Origin: Tranzscheliella williamsii
Lineage: Eukaryota; Basidiomycota; Ustilaginomycetes; Ustilaginales; Ustilaginaceae
Direction of reading: 5' to 3'
DNA length: 64,000 nucleotides
Assembly: GCA_023212725.1 (NCBI GenBank)
Contig: JALBYF010000056.1
Location: 60,907-124,906 of the forward strand
Shown here one piece after another: positions 1 to 10,206 of the stretch. A program made the position numbers and the translations under genes. A model generated the notes under the pieces. It saw nothing but the letters and a program-made list of their open reading frames with translations. It was not told where the DNA came from and did no database searches. Each line of letters starts with the position of its first letter. The first letter of the stretch is position 1.

Positions 1-2
1 CC

Positions 3-2606
3 GAAGATTTGGGCTCCCCAAGTTATCAGCCGGATAGCAACTCAACAATCCCAACGCGCATGACTGTTCTCAAGAAGGATCGCATGCTGGTGAAACAAGC
101 TTGGACAGCACACGAAGATCTCCCCAAAGACTTTGATGAGCTCCAGGCGCGCAAATATACGATTCGCGATGAAAACTGGCGCGAATTCGTCGTCGTCTTC
201 CGAATGGGCAAATTAGAGCTATGGTCCGACCCGACATTGGCGAGTAAGATCGTGGGTCATGGAGATCGTCTCAAGCTGCGCCACACGATTCCGCTCTCAC
301 GCGGCTCAACTTACCTATCCCTTTATTCTCCTGTTGATCGGATCTTTTGCCTCACGTACCAACCGTGGAGGTCCACAGTGGCCCACAATAGAAGAGGTAT
401 TCATTTGCGGAGGCAAGGCACCGAGATAGTCCTCTTTGACTGCCGTGCTCGGTCGGCAGCTGCAGACTGGATGTGGGAGCTTTGGAGGGAGCTGGGCGGT
501 CTCATCCCGGAGACCATTGAGGTTCATGTTCCTTCGTTCGGGCTCAAGGTGAAAATTCCGATCCCTGACGAGATGCCGGAACAACCCTTCGAGTCCACTT
601 TCGCAAACCACAGTTTTTCCACAGCGAAGACGGATGTCCAGTCTCACAACATCGGCGAAGGCTTCAAGGCAATTACTCGAGCCACCATCATAGGCATGAC
701 GTGGAAGCTCTTTACTGGCATACCTGAATGGCGACATCTGATGTCGCAATGCGAAGAGCTTGGCATCCATCTTGAACTAGCATGGCGCCGTGGCGTCGAA
801 CTCGACTGGGTCTTCAACGAGCGTACCGTCGAAAACGAGCCGAGATACTGGGCTGTCCTCTGCGGTGCTCTGCTCAGGGACTATCAACATCCATCGGTTC
901 TCGAGCTACGGACTGCGGCTCACTATCCAAAGAGTGTACTAGTCGCGCCTGGCCAGTACCTAGCAGAGCCACCGGCCATTGAGGGCTTCATCTGGCGTCT
1001 CAAACCAGTCTCTGGTGCGCTTACAAGACTATATATTACCACGTATGACGGCCGCTTGTACATTTGCCGGAGCAGTCGTGCATTCCCACCTGACGGCCAT
1101 CTTGCTGTGCAGATAAGAGAGGCAGTCGCGAAGCGAAATGCCAGGGCGAAGACAAGTAAGACGCAACTGCGCCAACGTACCGAAAAACCGTCGAATCACC
1201 ACAAAGGTGGTTTCGCTCGCGCTCTTGCTAAATTTGTTGGCCGTGAGAAGATGGTGCGCCGCGACGAGGATATGGCGACCTTGCGGCGAAACGTCCTGGA
1301 AGCCATCAGTTACCCTGCCGAAACTGAAGAAGAGTTCAAGGTCCAGCTCGAAGCGTATCAAGCCTTCGAGAGGCGGCGGCAATTTGAACAGATACGGGGC
1401 TCTGATGGCTTCATTGATCTCAAGATGATCTACATGATCAAGACTATCGGCTCAGGACCGGTACGATGTCCCGGTATCGATGACGTTCGCAACTTCAGTA
1501 AGCAGAACGCGCGGGTTCATACTATGCAGCAGAATGCTGTGACCGCCCAACAGGAAGACGAAGAGTCAGACCACGAGGATGATAGCGACATTGCCCACGA
1601 TCTCGGCGGGACTGAAGGCCTGGATCGAGCTGATGACCCGAACAATCTTCGACGCTCACGCCAGATAGAGATCACCCTGTCTAACGGAAAAGCAGTTCGA
1701 CTGGAAGCCTTCTCGGCCCCCGTTGCTCGCGAATGGGTGGATAAAATCTCGTCGTTGGTACGGTACTGGCGACGACGCGAGCGTGCTGACGCCACGGAAC
1801 TGATGTACGCTTCGGGGGTGGATATCGCTGAGCTCCACAAGCGCTTGGCTGGCCGCAATGCCAAGAACACTGGCATTGATGGCGTCGACGAGGAGAAGCT
1901 GTCGCCGATGCTTGGCAACATCTGGAACTGGTGCGCCATCGAGGGATGTCGCAATATCATCAGATCCGGAAAACTGTTCCACAAAAAGTCCAGTTACGGA
2001 GCGTTCAAGGCGCGGGATTACGTACTGATAGCTGGGCGCCTCCTTTGCTTCAAGTTGGTGCGCTCGGTGCGGACATCTCGGGCACGGCAGAACAACGGCA
2101 TCTTCCATCGTCGACAAGACACGGTGATCCACCTGCGCGATGCATATGTCTACAGCGGCAAGTTGAGTGAAGACATGCTTCAAAATGGGCGGTCGGATCC
2201 TGCGCAGGCGGTGTCGGGGATTGCTGGTGGCGGTTCGAACAGCGGCAAGCGGCACCGCGTGCCTCGGGTCTACGGCGACGGGCTGTTTTCCGTGGACGAC
2301 GACGAGGACTGCACGTTCGTCATCCGCTACCGGCCCGAGCGCGTGAACACCGCGGCGGACCCCGTGGTCACCGCCCCTGGCGGCCCTGAGCGCGCTCCAC
2401 TCGGCATCGCCACGCCCTCGACCGCCACTACCGTCCCTACGCTGGAAGACAAGGCGCACAAGACGATCGCCATGCGCGCGCGCTCCAAATTGGAAAGAGA
2501 CCTCTGGGTTCGCTGCATCGCGTACGAGATTGAGAGGATCGTGCGCAACGACGTGCAGCGCGAGAGCCACCTCAAGAACACGGGCAGGGTCGACCTCGAC
2601 AAATAA
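3..2606 (+). CDS. Spo71-like PH-domain protein, 5' end cut by window
   Basis: The reading frame is open from the left edge, so the gene starts outside the window. The first ATG inside is at 60 and need not be the start. About 867 residues are visible. The first part has the feel of a divergent PH domain of the fungal Spo71 type: a KYTIRDENWREFVVVFR stretch, a strand GKLELWSD, and a closing helix with ADWMWELWRELGG. A middle block (EWRHLMSQCEELGIHLELAWRRG) and further PH-like blocks (EGFIWRLKP, RDYVLIAGRLLCFKLV) follow. An acidic low-complexity segment lies near 1555-1600. In yeast, Spo71 acts with Vps13 at the prospore membrane during sporulation; in a smut the role could be in meiosis or membrane contact, which is inference. 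The C-terminal third repeats the theme 'cytosolic PH fold then ELWVRCIAYEIERI helix'. The family call is moderately sure, the function is not. Confidence 0.7.
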   Translation, partial: EDLGSPSYQPDSNSTIPTRMTVLKKDRMLVKQAWTAHEDLPKDFDELQARKYTIRDENWREFVVVFRMGKLELWSDPTLASKIVGHGDRLKLRHTIPLSRGSTYLSLYSPVDRIFCLTYQPWRSTVAHNRRGIHLRRQGTEIVLFDCRARSAAADWMWELWRELGGLIPETIEVHVPSFGLKVKIPIPDEMPEQPFESTFANHSFSTAKTDVQSHNIGEGFKAITRATIIGMTWKLFTGIPEWRHLMSQCEELGIHLELAWRRGVELDWVFNERTVENEPRYWAVLCGALLRDYQHPSVLELRTAAHYPKSVLVAPGQYLAEPPAIEGFIWRLKPVSGALTRLYITTYDGRLYICRSSRAFPPDGHLAVQIREAVAKRNARAKTSKTQLRQRTEKPSNHHKGGFARALAKFVGREKMVRRDEDMATLRRNVLEAISYPAETEEEFKVQLEAYQAFERRRQFEQIRGSDGFIDLKMIYMIKTIGSGPVRCPGIDDVRNFSKQNARVHTMQQNAVTAQQEDEESDHEDDSDIAHDLGGTEGLDRADDPNNLRRSRQIEITLSNGKAVRLEAFSAPVAREWVDKISSLVRYWRRRERADATELMYASGVDIAELHKRLAGRNAKNTGIDGVDEEKLSPMLGNIWNWCAIEGCRNIIRSGKLFHKKSSYGAFKARDYVLIAGRLLCFKLVRSVRTSRARQNNGIFHRRQDTVIHLRDAYVYSGKLSEDMLQNGRSDPAQAVSGIAGGGSNSGKRHRVPRVYGDGLFSVDDDEDCTFVIRYRPERVNTAADPVVTAPGGPERAPLGIATPSTATTVPTLEDKAHKTIAMRARSKLERDLWVRCIAYEIERIVRNDVQRESHLKNTGRVDLDK

Positions 2607-2869
2607 GGACCTGGCATGCCCTGCATACGCTGCTCTTCCCGATCCATAGAATACTGACATACATACAAATACCCTTGCCCCATCAAGCATGTACATACCA
2701 TCTGAATCGTATCATTCGTTCCGGCCGTAAGAAGCTCGGGTCGGCTAGGTTACGAAATGGAGATCGCATGGTTGGGGATGAGTGCCGCCAGCGCGGTTCA
2801 GAGATGCGCATGTGTAGGGACAGGCAATGCAAGAGGGGCATGTATAGTACAGGACGAGGAGGTGGTTGG

Positions 2870-3446
2870 CTAGGGGGCGGCCTTGGGCTTCTTTGCGCCG
2901 TACTTGGATCTGGAGGTGTGGCGGCCTGCGACGCCGGCGAGGTCCAGGGCGCCGCGGACGAGTTTGTAGCGGATGCCTGGGCAGTCCTGGACCCTGCCGC
3001 CGCGGACGAGGACGACCGAGTGCTCCTGGAGGTTGTGCCCCTCGCCGGGAATGTATGCAGCGACGGAGCGGCCGTTGGAGAGCTTGACGCGCGCCACCTT
3101 GCGGATCGCCGAGTTGGGCTTCTTGGGCTTGGTTGTAAAGATCTTGCTGCACACGCCCTTGACGAACGGCTTGGCCTCCAGCGCCGGCACCTTGTTCACC
3201 GCAGGCCGGTGCGCCTTCCGCGCCCCACGCAGCGTCTGCTGCAGCGTCACCCCCGCCACCGACGTCGACGCAAAACTCCGCGCCGTAACCGCCAGCCGCG
3301 ACGGCCCCGCACCAACCCCACGCAACAACGACGAAACAAGCCAGGACTGCAACGCAAGTGCGCCGAAAAGCGTATACATTCAAAGCACTGGTCAGCACGC
3401 CAGCACCCGGCAAGCAGAACCTCCGGACGCAGGGCAGACTCACCAT
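2870..3446 (-). CDS. MRPS12: Mitochondrial small-subunit ribosomal protein uS12m, probably two exons
   Basis: This is the bacterial-type S12 decoding-centre protein in its mitochondrial form. The conserved core is plain: [20 protein letters not shown], the [14 protein letters not shown] loop, [21 protein letters not shown] and the C-terminal RSKYGAKKP. Two starts are possible. An unspliced ATG at 3379 gives 169 residues beginning [12 protein letters not shown] prefer a spliced form: ATG at 3446-3444 is followed at once by GTGAGT, a CTGAC branch-like site sits near 3390, and TTGCAG ends the intron at 3347. Joining gives 159 residues starting [15 protein letters not shown], a better mitochondrial presequence (basic, Ser/Leu-rich, no acids). 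The intron would be 97 nt and would leave only the start codon in coding exon 1. The gene is divergent from the ChAPs gene at 3938. The family call is certain; the start is not. Confidence 0.88.
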
Positions 3447-3937
3447 GACTTCAGTGTTGTCAAACGCTTGCTTTGTGGTGGACAGCGGCAGACGGTTAGT
3501 ACATCCACTCAGCGGCAAGATGTTGCACCATTCACAGTTGCAAAGAGAAGGAAGTCGGAAGGCAGCTTCAGCATCACGTGATACATTTGGATCTAACATG
3601 CTCTGCGAGCTGCCGTGTGATTTGGCCCACACGCGGTCATGTCTCGGTTTCTCAGGAAGAACGGCGCACACCGCACGAACCACTGCAGCTACTGAGACTG
3701 TGCAAAGTAGACGTATCACTCAGGCCGAGCGCTCTCGAAGCTACCCGCTTTCATCCTTCTCGTCTGCGGATCGCTGATCGACAAATCGCTTCCACTCCAT
3801 CACCACGACAGGAGCTGAGGGTCTGACGCCGAAGCAGGACCAAACGTTCTGCTGTTGGATGCCCACGAGAGCAGAGACGAGTAGCTGACGAAGAGCGCCG
3901 ACGATAAGAACGCGGGAGTTGGACGACCACGGTGATC
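3447..3937. promoter_or_regulatory. Divergent intergenic region between uS12m and ChAPs gene
   Basis: About 490 bp separate the two divergent starts and must hold both promoters. I see no TATA box in a convincing place and no other gene. Short open frames here have no family resemblance. Confidence 0.4.
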
Positions 3938-6373
3938 ATGGGCGACACGTTTGTCTCGCAGCCCGAGTTTTTCGAGGCAGAACTAGGAGAGTCGCTGCTG
4001 TCGCGCACGGAGACGCTCGCCTCGTTTCGCGAGCTTGGCCCGCCCGACTTGGTGCATGTGATCAAGACGACCGGCAGCAATGCAAGGTCCCGCGACATCG
4101 GCTCCTACCACTACGTCTCGGGCGTCGACGCGTCCTCCTCGGCCGCCCTCGCGGCATACATCAACAGCCTCACCTACGAACTCGACCAGAACCCCGGCTT
4201 CTTCTCCAGCAAGGCCGCCTACAAGCTCAAGAGTGGCGCCTACTGCTGCTTCAATGCCTTCTCTCGCCTCGACGTCCGCGTCGAGGTGCGCATCCCTGGC
4301 AGCGTCGACGCCTACGTTGTAGATCTTCGCGGTGAGAGACACGAGACGACGCCCGAAATCTGGCAGGAGGTCTACCTCTCGGCGCTGCTACGAGCCATCC
4401 TCTACGCCGACGACGCCAACTATCGCCTCGCCGGATACCGCAAGCTGGACCCGATCTCCAGCCCGGACGCCGAACACCGCTTCCTGCAAGCCGCCGAAAA
4501 TCTTTTCTTCAAGGGCTGGCAGCTCGGCTCGGACCCCGAAATCCAGGTAGCCACCGTCGTCTCCAACCACCTCACCGCGGGCATTCTCAAGTACTTTGGC
4601 GAAGCATCGAGATACGAACAGGCGGTCAATCTGTTCGAGAAGCTCTGGGCGAGGGAGCCCGAGGTAGCGGCTCTGGTCGCCAAGTCCTACGAGGGTATGA
4701 ACGAAGAGATCAAAGCGGTCCAGGTGATGCATACCGCGATCAAGGAGACGCCACAGTCTTACGCCCTGCTCCACGCCCAGGTCGACTTTCTGCGCAGGAA
4801 GGGCAAGGCCGAGTGGGCGCTCAAAGTGGCCAAGCAGGCAGTCAATTGTGCACCGTCCGAATTCGTCACCTGGGCCAAGCTGACCGAGTGCTACATTGAC
4901 ATGGCCGAATGGGAATCGGCGCTGTACACGCTAAACTCGTGTCCCATGTTTACCTACAACGACCGCGACCTGCACCGGATGCCGACGCCCGCGCGCAGCC
5001 ACCTGCCCGTCAAGACGTTCATCACCGAAAGCGGGCTCGTGGACGAGGACAGTGCGCGCGACAACGAGGCCGACGTCGCACTGCTGCGACTTCCCGCACC
5101 GGCGCTTCGCGGCACCTTCGCCAAGGCGTATGCGCTTCTCGGCCGGCTGGTGAGTGCTATCGGCTGGGACGAGCTTCTGCGGTATCGATCCAACGTCTTT
5201 GTCATGGAGGAAGAGTACCGTGCGCAGAAGGCCGCCGCCACCAGGCCAGAAGAGGTCGAGGACGACGCCTCAACCCGCGGTATTGCTCCGACCGACTCTG
5301 GCGAGACCAAGGACGCCCCAGCCATCAACTCATCCACCCCGCCGCAGCTCCATGACCCAACAGCTGCCACTGCGAATCCGGATGACCTGGAATCAGCGGA
5401 GCAAAGTGAGGAGGAGCTGGACAGCACCGATCAGAAGGCGGCGGCGCAGATGTCCCAGCTGGGCGTCAACGCAGCGGCGAACGCGTCGTCGCAGTCGATC
5501 CCGACCATCAAGATCTCGACCGAATCGGATCACGAAAGAGAAAAGCAAGAGCTGGAGGAGTACATGAAGACGATCAAAGAGCCAAAGGACGCGGCCAAGG
5601 AAGAAAGCCGGGCAGCGGAGGCGGCGCGCAAGTCGTTCCAGATCGACGCACCGGCGCTGGAAAAGCCGGCACAGGCTTCGGCGGGACACGAACGGACCGA
5701 CTCGAGCGCGACCGCGATCGCAGGAGACCACTCGGCGGCATCGGCAGGCGGCGGTCAGACGAATGGAAAGCCCTCGGCGATTGTCAACGGCGAACACGAT
5801 GCCTCGATCGCGATGGCTGAGGCACGGCAGAAGGAGAAAAATTCGGGCTTTTCGTTCCGGGACAAGCGGCTTTGCGAACGCTGGCTAGACAACCTCTTTA
5901 TGGTGCTGTATGAAGACCTGCGCGTGTACACGATCTGGCGTGCCGAGATCGCGCACTTCCGCTCGCAGAAGCTGGCTTACCGAAAGACGGGCACCGAGTG
6001 GGAGATCCTTGGCGAGCTGGCCATGCGGCTCTACCACAAGGAAGAGGCGCGCGATGCCTTCCAGAGATGCGTCGACGTCAAGTTTTCGGCCAAAGCCTAC
6101 CTGCGACTGCTGGAGATCTACACGGAAGGCAAAGACGTGCAGAGGAGCCTCTGGACTGCCATCCGGCTGACGGCTTACCATCATCGATGGTATATGGAAG
6201 GCACGTTCCCCGGCGCTGTTGCCACCTCGCTATTCAGGCTGATCAAGACGGAAGGACTGGCCAAGGTGCTCTACACGCTGGTATCCATGTCTCCGCCAGA
6301 ACCCATCCTGCGGTTGATGCAGAACTATCTGGCCTACGCTACTGCCTTCAAGGTGCCGGGCTACGACTTCTAG
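3938..6373 (+). CDS. ChAPs family exomer cargo adaptor (Chs6/Bch1/Bch2/Bud7-like)
   Basis: 811 residues from ATG 3938; the frame extends two codons upstream but only to a GTG. The protein matches the Chs5-Arf1-binding (ChAPs) family: an N-terminal block GPPDLVHVIKTTG, the GSYHYVSGVD segment, YCCFNAFSRLDVRVEVRIPG, then TPR-like helical repeats (EQAVNLFEKLW, AEWALKVAKQAVNCAPSEFVTWAKL). The C-terminal block has RLCERWLDNLFMVLYEDLR, YHKEEARDAFQRC, and ends with FKVPGYDF. In yeast these proteins with Chs5 form exomer, the trans-Golgi coat that sends chitin synthase Chs3 and other cargo to the cell surface. A low-complexity Ala/Glu/Ser-rich insert occupies about residues 425-637, so this protein is longer than the yeast paralogues (about 720-750). 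Basidiomycetes usually have fewer ChAPs paralogues than yeast, so I do not assign one yeast name. No intron is seen. Confidence 0.93.
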   Translation: MGDTFVSQPEFFEAELGESLLSRTETLASFRELGPPDLVHVIKTTGSNARSRDIGSYHYVSGVDASSSAALAAYINSLTYELDQNPGFFSSKAAYKLKSGAYCCFNAFSRLDVRVEVRIPGSVDAYVVDLRGERHETTPEIWQEVYLSALLRAILYADDANYRLAGYRKLDPISSPDAEHRFLQAAENLFFKGWQLGSDPEIQVATVVSNHLTAGILKYFGEASRYEQAVNLFEKLWAREPEVAALVAKSYEGMNEEIKAVQVMHTAIKETPQSYALLHAQVDFLRRKGKAEWALKVAKQAVNCAPSEFVTWAKLTECYIDMAEWESALYTLNSCPMFTYNDRDLHRMPTPARSHLPVKTFITESGLVDEDSARDNEADVALLRLPAPALRGTFAKAYALLGRLVSAIGWDELLRYRSNVFVMEEEYRAQKAAATRPEEVEDDASTRGIAPTDSGETKDAPAINSSTPPQLHDPTAATANPDDLESAEQSEEELDSTDQKAAAQMSQLGVNAAANASSQSIPTIKISTESDHEREKQELEEYMKTIKEPKDAAKEESRAAEAARKSFQIDAPALEKPAQASAGHERTDSSATAIAGDHSAASAGGGQTNGKPSAIVNGEHDASIAMAEARQKEKNSGFSFRDKRLCERWLDNLFMVLYEDLRVYTIWRAEIAHFRSQKLAYRKTGTEWEILGELAMRLYHKEEARDAFQRCVDVKFSAKAYLRLLEIYTEGKDVQRSLWTAIRLTAYHHRWYMEGTFPGAVATSLFRLIKTEGLAKVLYTLVSMSPPEPILRLMQNYLAYATAFKVPGYDF

Positions 6374-7880
6374 ACAGACTGGCTGTCCCGCTGATGACCA
6401 CGCCGCCGGGTCTGGTAGACCGCACATTCCTTTTCCAAGTCCAAGCTGGCAGCGAGCGTCCACGAGCCCGCCGAGCTATTGCTGTTTTGTATACATAGGG
6501 CACGCTGAACTGGTGTTCCATGCGTGCGCCCAAGTACGGGCGAGAAGGATGTGTGTTTGGCGTGACTGCAACTGCCAACGCTTGCTTCTCGCGCGGGATG
6601 CGACGTCACAGTTCAGGGTCCATGGACGTCCTTACATTGTCATCGCATAGAACCGCAACCCCTATACCGCGGATCGAAAAACGGAATGGAATTCTGCATG
6701 CGCAATAATGTGAATGCTGGATTCAGCAACGATCGGGTGGAGCATAGCGCTGCTTTTGCCGGCTGCTTTGACCGCATGGTTTTTGCAGGCGCGCGTGTTT
6801 TGCAAAAGCGTCACAATGTGATTGTGATTTTGGCTGCTAAACAAAGCCAAGCAAGATGTCGCGCATGTTCTAGACACGTACCCCTCGAGCCGTGTCGTCG
6901 AAAAGCTCCGAGCCTGGTGGAAGCAGACATGGGCATGGCTAACGCACCGAGCATCAACGGCTTCAGTCATGTGTTGCAGTACAGTCAGGCAGGCAGGCAG
7001 GCAGGCATGTTTACTGATGCGCTTGGCCTCGGCGACTACTTGTTAAGCCTGCTTGGATGCGCCAGGAGGCGCGCTACGGAGAGCTGCGCAGTACCCCCGA
7101 CTTGGCATGCCTCGGCGCGTTTTCGTCGTTCCTGGCGCCGATCGGCCTCAGGCGCGCTGTAAAGGGGATTTTAGATGCAATAATACAGTTTCGCCTGTGT
7201 CTCAAGGTCGACACCCAAGGATCGTCTGTGTGTCACACATATTATTGTGATTGACACGGTTATAGGAAACAAAAGCAAAGTTTTGTGCTCACAAGCACAA
7301 CCGTATTGACGTGGATGTGACCCTGTTTCGTTACTTTTGTGCTCATATGACTGTGGCTAATGGTTTTGGTGGCTACGCTTTTGATGCTGGTGTGACCATA
7401 GAGTCTTGTATTGTATGTTTTGTCGTGGCCCGCTTCTCCCGATGTCGCCGCAACCCCGCTGCCAAGCATTGCCTCGGCAGTTCCGTTCTGCCTTGCACAG
7501 CTATTTTCCGAGCGGTTACCTCATCCTGCAAGCTTTTTTCTCCTGCGAAGCTCGTTAGCCGCCTCCTCTTGACGGCTTGCATCCGATTCGCTCCACGCCG
7601 ATCTTGCCGCATGCTTCCCACCTTGGCTCAGCTCTTTCCCTCCTTGCCCTCCCCTCGCCCCTCCTCGCCCCTCCTCACTGCTCCAGCCCGCTTCTGAACG
7701 CAAGGCAGTGCACCTCATATAAGCTTTGCTTGTCGGGTTTGCCTACGTGCCTGCACCTTTCCGCCTTTGCCACACCGCATCTTCTCTCAGCATCGTTCCT
7801 TTCCAGTTGTGTATAGCACATAGACGGCTCAGTTCCTCTAATTGGTCCCCTTCTCTTCACGGCGCTTCCGGACTGCTACG
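6374..7880. other. Intergenic region, 1.5 kb, no gene seen
   Basis: This holds the 3' flank of the ChAPs gene and the promoter of the oxidoreductase. Only short frames without codon-usage or family support are present. A (CAGG)n run lies at about 6985-7006. From 7620 to 7690 the plus strand is strongly pyrimidine-rich (repeated CCCCTCCTCG), followed by a TATA-like CATATAAG at 7716-7723, about 160 bp before the GMC start, a plausible core promoter. Confidence 0.5.
6985..7006. repeat. (CAGG)n tetranucleotide microsatellite
   Basis: About five consecutive CAGG units in non-coding DNA between the ChAPs and GMC genes. Likely length-variable; no function inferred. Confidence 0.8.
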
Positions 7881-9926
7881 ATGCACCTCACACCATCGCT
7901 GCTGCCGACAGCCGTCGCTGCTCTGCTGGCAGCAGCCACCACAGCCACCGTGGCAGCCAACATCCCTTTCGGTACAGCACCAGACTACTCGCTCTTCAAG
8001 AGAAGCGTCACCACCAACGGCAACGACCTGTCCAACGCCACCTACGACTATGTTATCGTGGGTGGAGGCTTGGCCGGTTTGGTGGTAGCCACTCGACTCT
8101 CCGAAAATGCAAACATCAGTGTAGCCGTCATAGAGGCAGGAGCCAGCGGCTACTCGGACGACGCCAAGTTCACTGTGCCCGCCGCCAATCTGTACAACTC
8201 GTCGGTAGGCACCGAGTACGATTGGCAGTGGAAGACTACCGACCAGCCTGGTCTGGCCGGCCGCTCTGCAAGCTGGCCACGAGGCAAGGTGCTCGGTGGA
8301 AGCAGTGCCATCAACGGTCTCTACTATGTTCGTCACTCGTCCATCGAGCAGGACGCCTGGGCTGAACTGATCGACGATCAGCAAAACTGGAACTGGTCCA
8401 ACATGCTCGACGCCATGCAGAAAAGCGAGACCTACACGCCAGCCGGGTCAAACATCACCAGCACCTTCAATGTTCCGGACAACACTTCCGCCCATGGCAC
8501 CTCAGGTCCTCTCCACGTCTCTTACCCCGAGATAACGTACCCTCACGTGGGCGCCTTTCTGCAGTCTGTTGCCAACACCACTGTCTCTATATCCCAAGAT
8601 CCTGACTCCGGCGACAGCTGGGGGGCTTTCCTCGCCACCTCCAACATCAACCCCACCAACTGGACGCGAAGCTTTTCCAGAAACGCTTATCTCGATCCGG
8701 TCGCCTATCGAACCAACTTGGCGGTCTTGACAGGTCACCAGGTTACAAAGGTCCTTTTCAACTCTACCACCGAGGGGCAGGCCACCGCCTCTGGCGTCCA
8801 GTTTGCAGAGGCCTCGGGCGCAGAGCTGCATACCGTTAATGCCAGGAAAGAGGTGATCCTTTGCGGCGGTGCTGTCAACGACCCGCAGATTCTCCAGCTC
8901 AGCGGAGTCGCCGATGCCAGTTTGCTTCAAAACCTCGGCATTGAGACCGTTGTCGACCTCCCAGGTGTCGGCTACCACCTCCAGGACCATCTCTCGACCG
9001 GCGTCGTCTTTACGCCCAGTTCGCCTGACCAGATGCCGCCCCAGTCTGTGACCGGCGATGCCGCCACCGATTCGTATGTCAATTCGGCGATTGCCTATGT
9101 CAGTGGTGCTCGCATCTTCGGCCAGGCGACGTGGGACCAGATGTTGACCGAGATGAGCAATAACCAGTCGGCCGCCGTCGCCTCGTACGACGCGCCGGAT
9201 GCCGTCAAAGCCGGCTACAACGCTACCTACTCGACGCAGGTCTCCAAGCTTTTCCCTACCGATATCGGCCCGATCGAGCTTCTCTTCGCGCTGTCCTTTG
9301 GCGGCGTCCAGGTTCAGGCCGCCCTGCAACATCCGCTTTCACGCGGCAGCATCAAGGTCGTCTCGACCGATCCATTCGCGTCGCCTGCCATCAATCCGGC
9401 CTACCTCGAACAGAGCAACGACATGACTATCCTGCGCGAGGGCTTTAAGCTTGCCCGGCGCGTCGGCAATTCGTCTCCGCTGTCGGACTATATCAGCGGC
9501 GAGAGCGCGCCGGGGACGGGGGTGTCTAGCGACTCGCAGTGGGAGGATTGGATCCGCGAAACGGTGGGAACCGAGTTCCACCCGAGCTCGACGTGCTCGA
9601 TGCTGCCGCGCGAGCAGGGCGGGGTGGTGGACAGTGCGCTGCGCGTGTACGGCACGGCCAACGTGCGCGTGATCGACGCCGCCGTGCCGCCGATCAGCTT
9701 CTCGGCGCACCTCATGTCGATCACCTACGGTCTCGCCGAAAAGGGCGCCGCGATGGTCCTCACAGATTATGCCCAGTCCATGCGCGGCGCCGACGCCGCC
9801 AACGCTGCCTCCACCGGCACCACCGCCCCCACCGGGGATACCGCCTCGAGCCCCGCCGCTGCCCTCATTGCCCCCCTTGCGCTCCCCTTCCTCGCCGCCG
9901 TCCTCGCCCTCGCCGCCGCCCTATAG
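7881..9926 (+). CDS. Secreted GMC-family FAD oxidoreductase with probable GPI anchor
   Basis: 681 residues from ATG 7881; an in-frame TTG lies 13 codons upstream but no ATG. A signal peptide is clear (MHLTPSLLPTAVAALLAAA, then TVAA). The FAD-binding fold starts at about residue 57 with VIVGGGLAGLVVATRL. GMC signature 1 is RGKVLGGSSAINGLYYVR (about 131-148) and signature 2 is around GAVNDPQILQLSG (about 330). The catalytic His lies in EFHPSSTCSM (about 566), and the second active-site position is also His (SAHLMSITYGLAEKGA, about 610). Many N-x-S/T sites fit a secreted glycoprotein. After the catalytic domain comes a Thr/Ala/Ser linker and a 20-odd-residue hydrophobic end with no charged residue after it, the layout of a GPI signal. 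The substrate (alcohol, aryl alcohol, sugar) cannot be told from sequence. Family sure; anchor likely. Confidence 0.93.
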   Translation: MHLTPSLLPTAVAALLAAATTATVAANIPFGTAPDYSLFKRSVTTNGNDLSNATYDYVIVGGGLAGLVVATRLSENANISVAVIEAGASGYSDDAKFTVPAANLYNSSVGTEYDWQWKTTDQPGLAGRSASWPRGKVLGGSSAINGLYYVRHSSIEQDAWAELIDDQQNWNWSNMLDAMQKSETYTPAGSNITSTFNVPDNTSAHGTSGPLHVSYPEITYPHVGAFLQSVANTTVSISQDPDSGDSWGAFLATSNINPTNWTRSFSRNAYLDPVAYRTNLAVLTGHQVTKVLFNSTTEGQATASGVQFAEASGAELHTVNARKEVILCGGAVNDPQILQLSGVADASLLQNLGIETVVDLPGVGYHLQDHLSTGVVFTPSSPDQMPPQSVTGDAATDSYVNSAIAYVSGARIFGQATWDQMLTEMSNNQSAAVASYDAPDAVKAGYNATYSTQVSKLFPTDIGPIELLFALSFGGVQVQAALQHPLSRGSIKVVSTDPFASPAINPAYLEQSNDMTILREGFKLARRVGNSSPLSDYISGESAPGTGVSSDSQWEDWIRETVGTEFHPSSTCSMLPREQGGVVDSALRVYGTANVRVIDAAVPPISFSAHLMSITYGLAEKGAAMVLTDYAQSMRGADAANAASTGTTAPTGDTASSPAAALIAPLALPFLAAVLALAAAL

Positions 9927-10206
9927 CCACCCTCTCGCAACGATACCCCGCCTCCCGGCACCCTCCACCCTGCATCCTCACCGCCCACCCCCCCGCTTGT
10001 TCACGCAGCCCATCTGCACGGATCGTCATTGAACAATTAGGTCGTGTCGACCCCATGGAAGCACACACTATGACTGCACAGGCTTGGGGCGCTCGGTACG
10101 GGAAAACACAGGGCGCTGTGGCGGGCAACGCGCGTGGAGAGGCAAAGGGCATGAGATGGGTTCGCAGCGACGGAAACAGTACAGCGGAAGAAGGCGGGAG
10201 GCGGGC

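Noticed and set aside
2675..3448. Long plus-strand frame of 257 codons over the uS12m gene
   Set aside because: It is the antisense of a clearly conserved ribosomal protein; its translation is Arg/Ala-rich without family likeness, a GC-rich shadow.
2745..3719. 324-codon minus-strand frame overlapping uS12m
   Set aside because: It is in another frame than uS12m and reads through the proposed intron; low-complexity Gly/Arg sequence with no recognisable domain.
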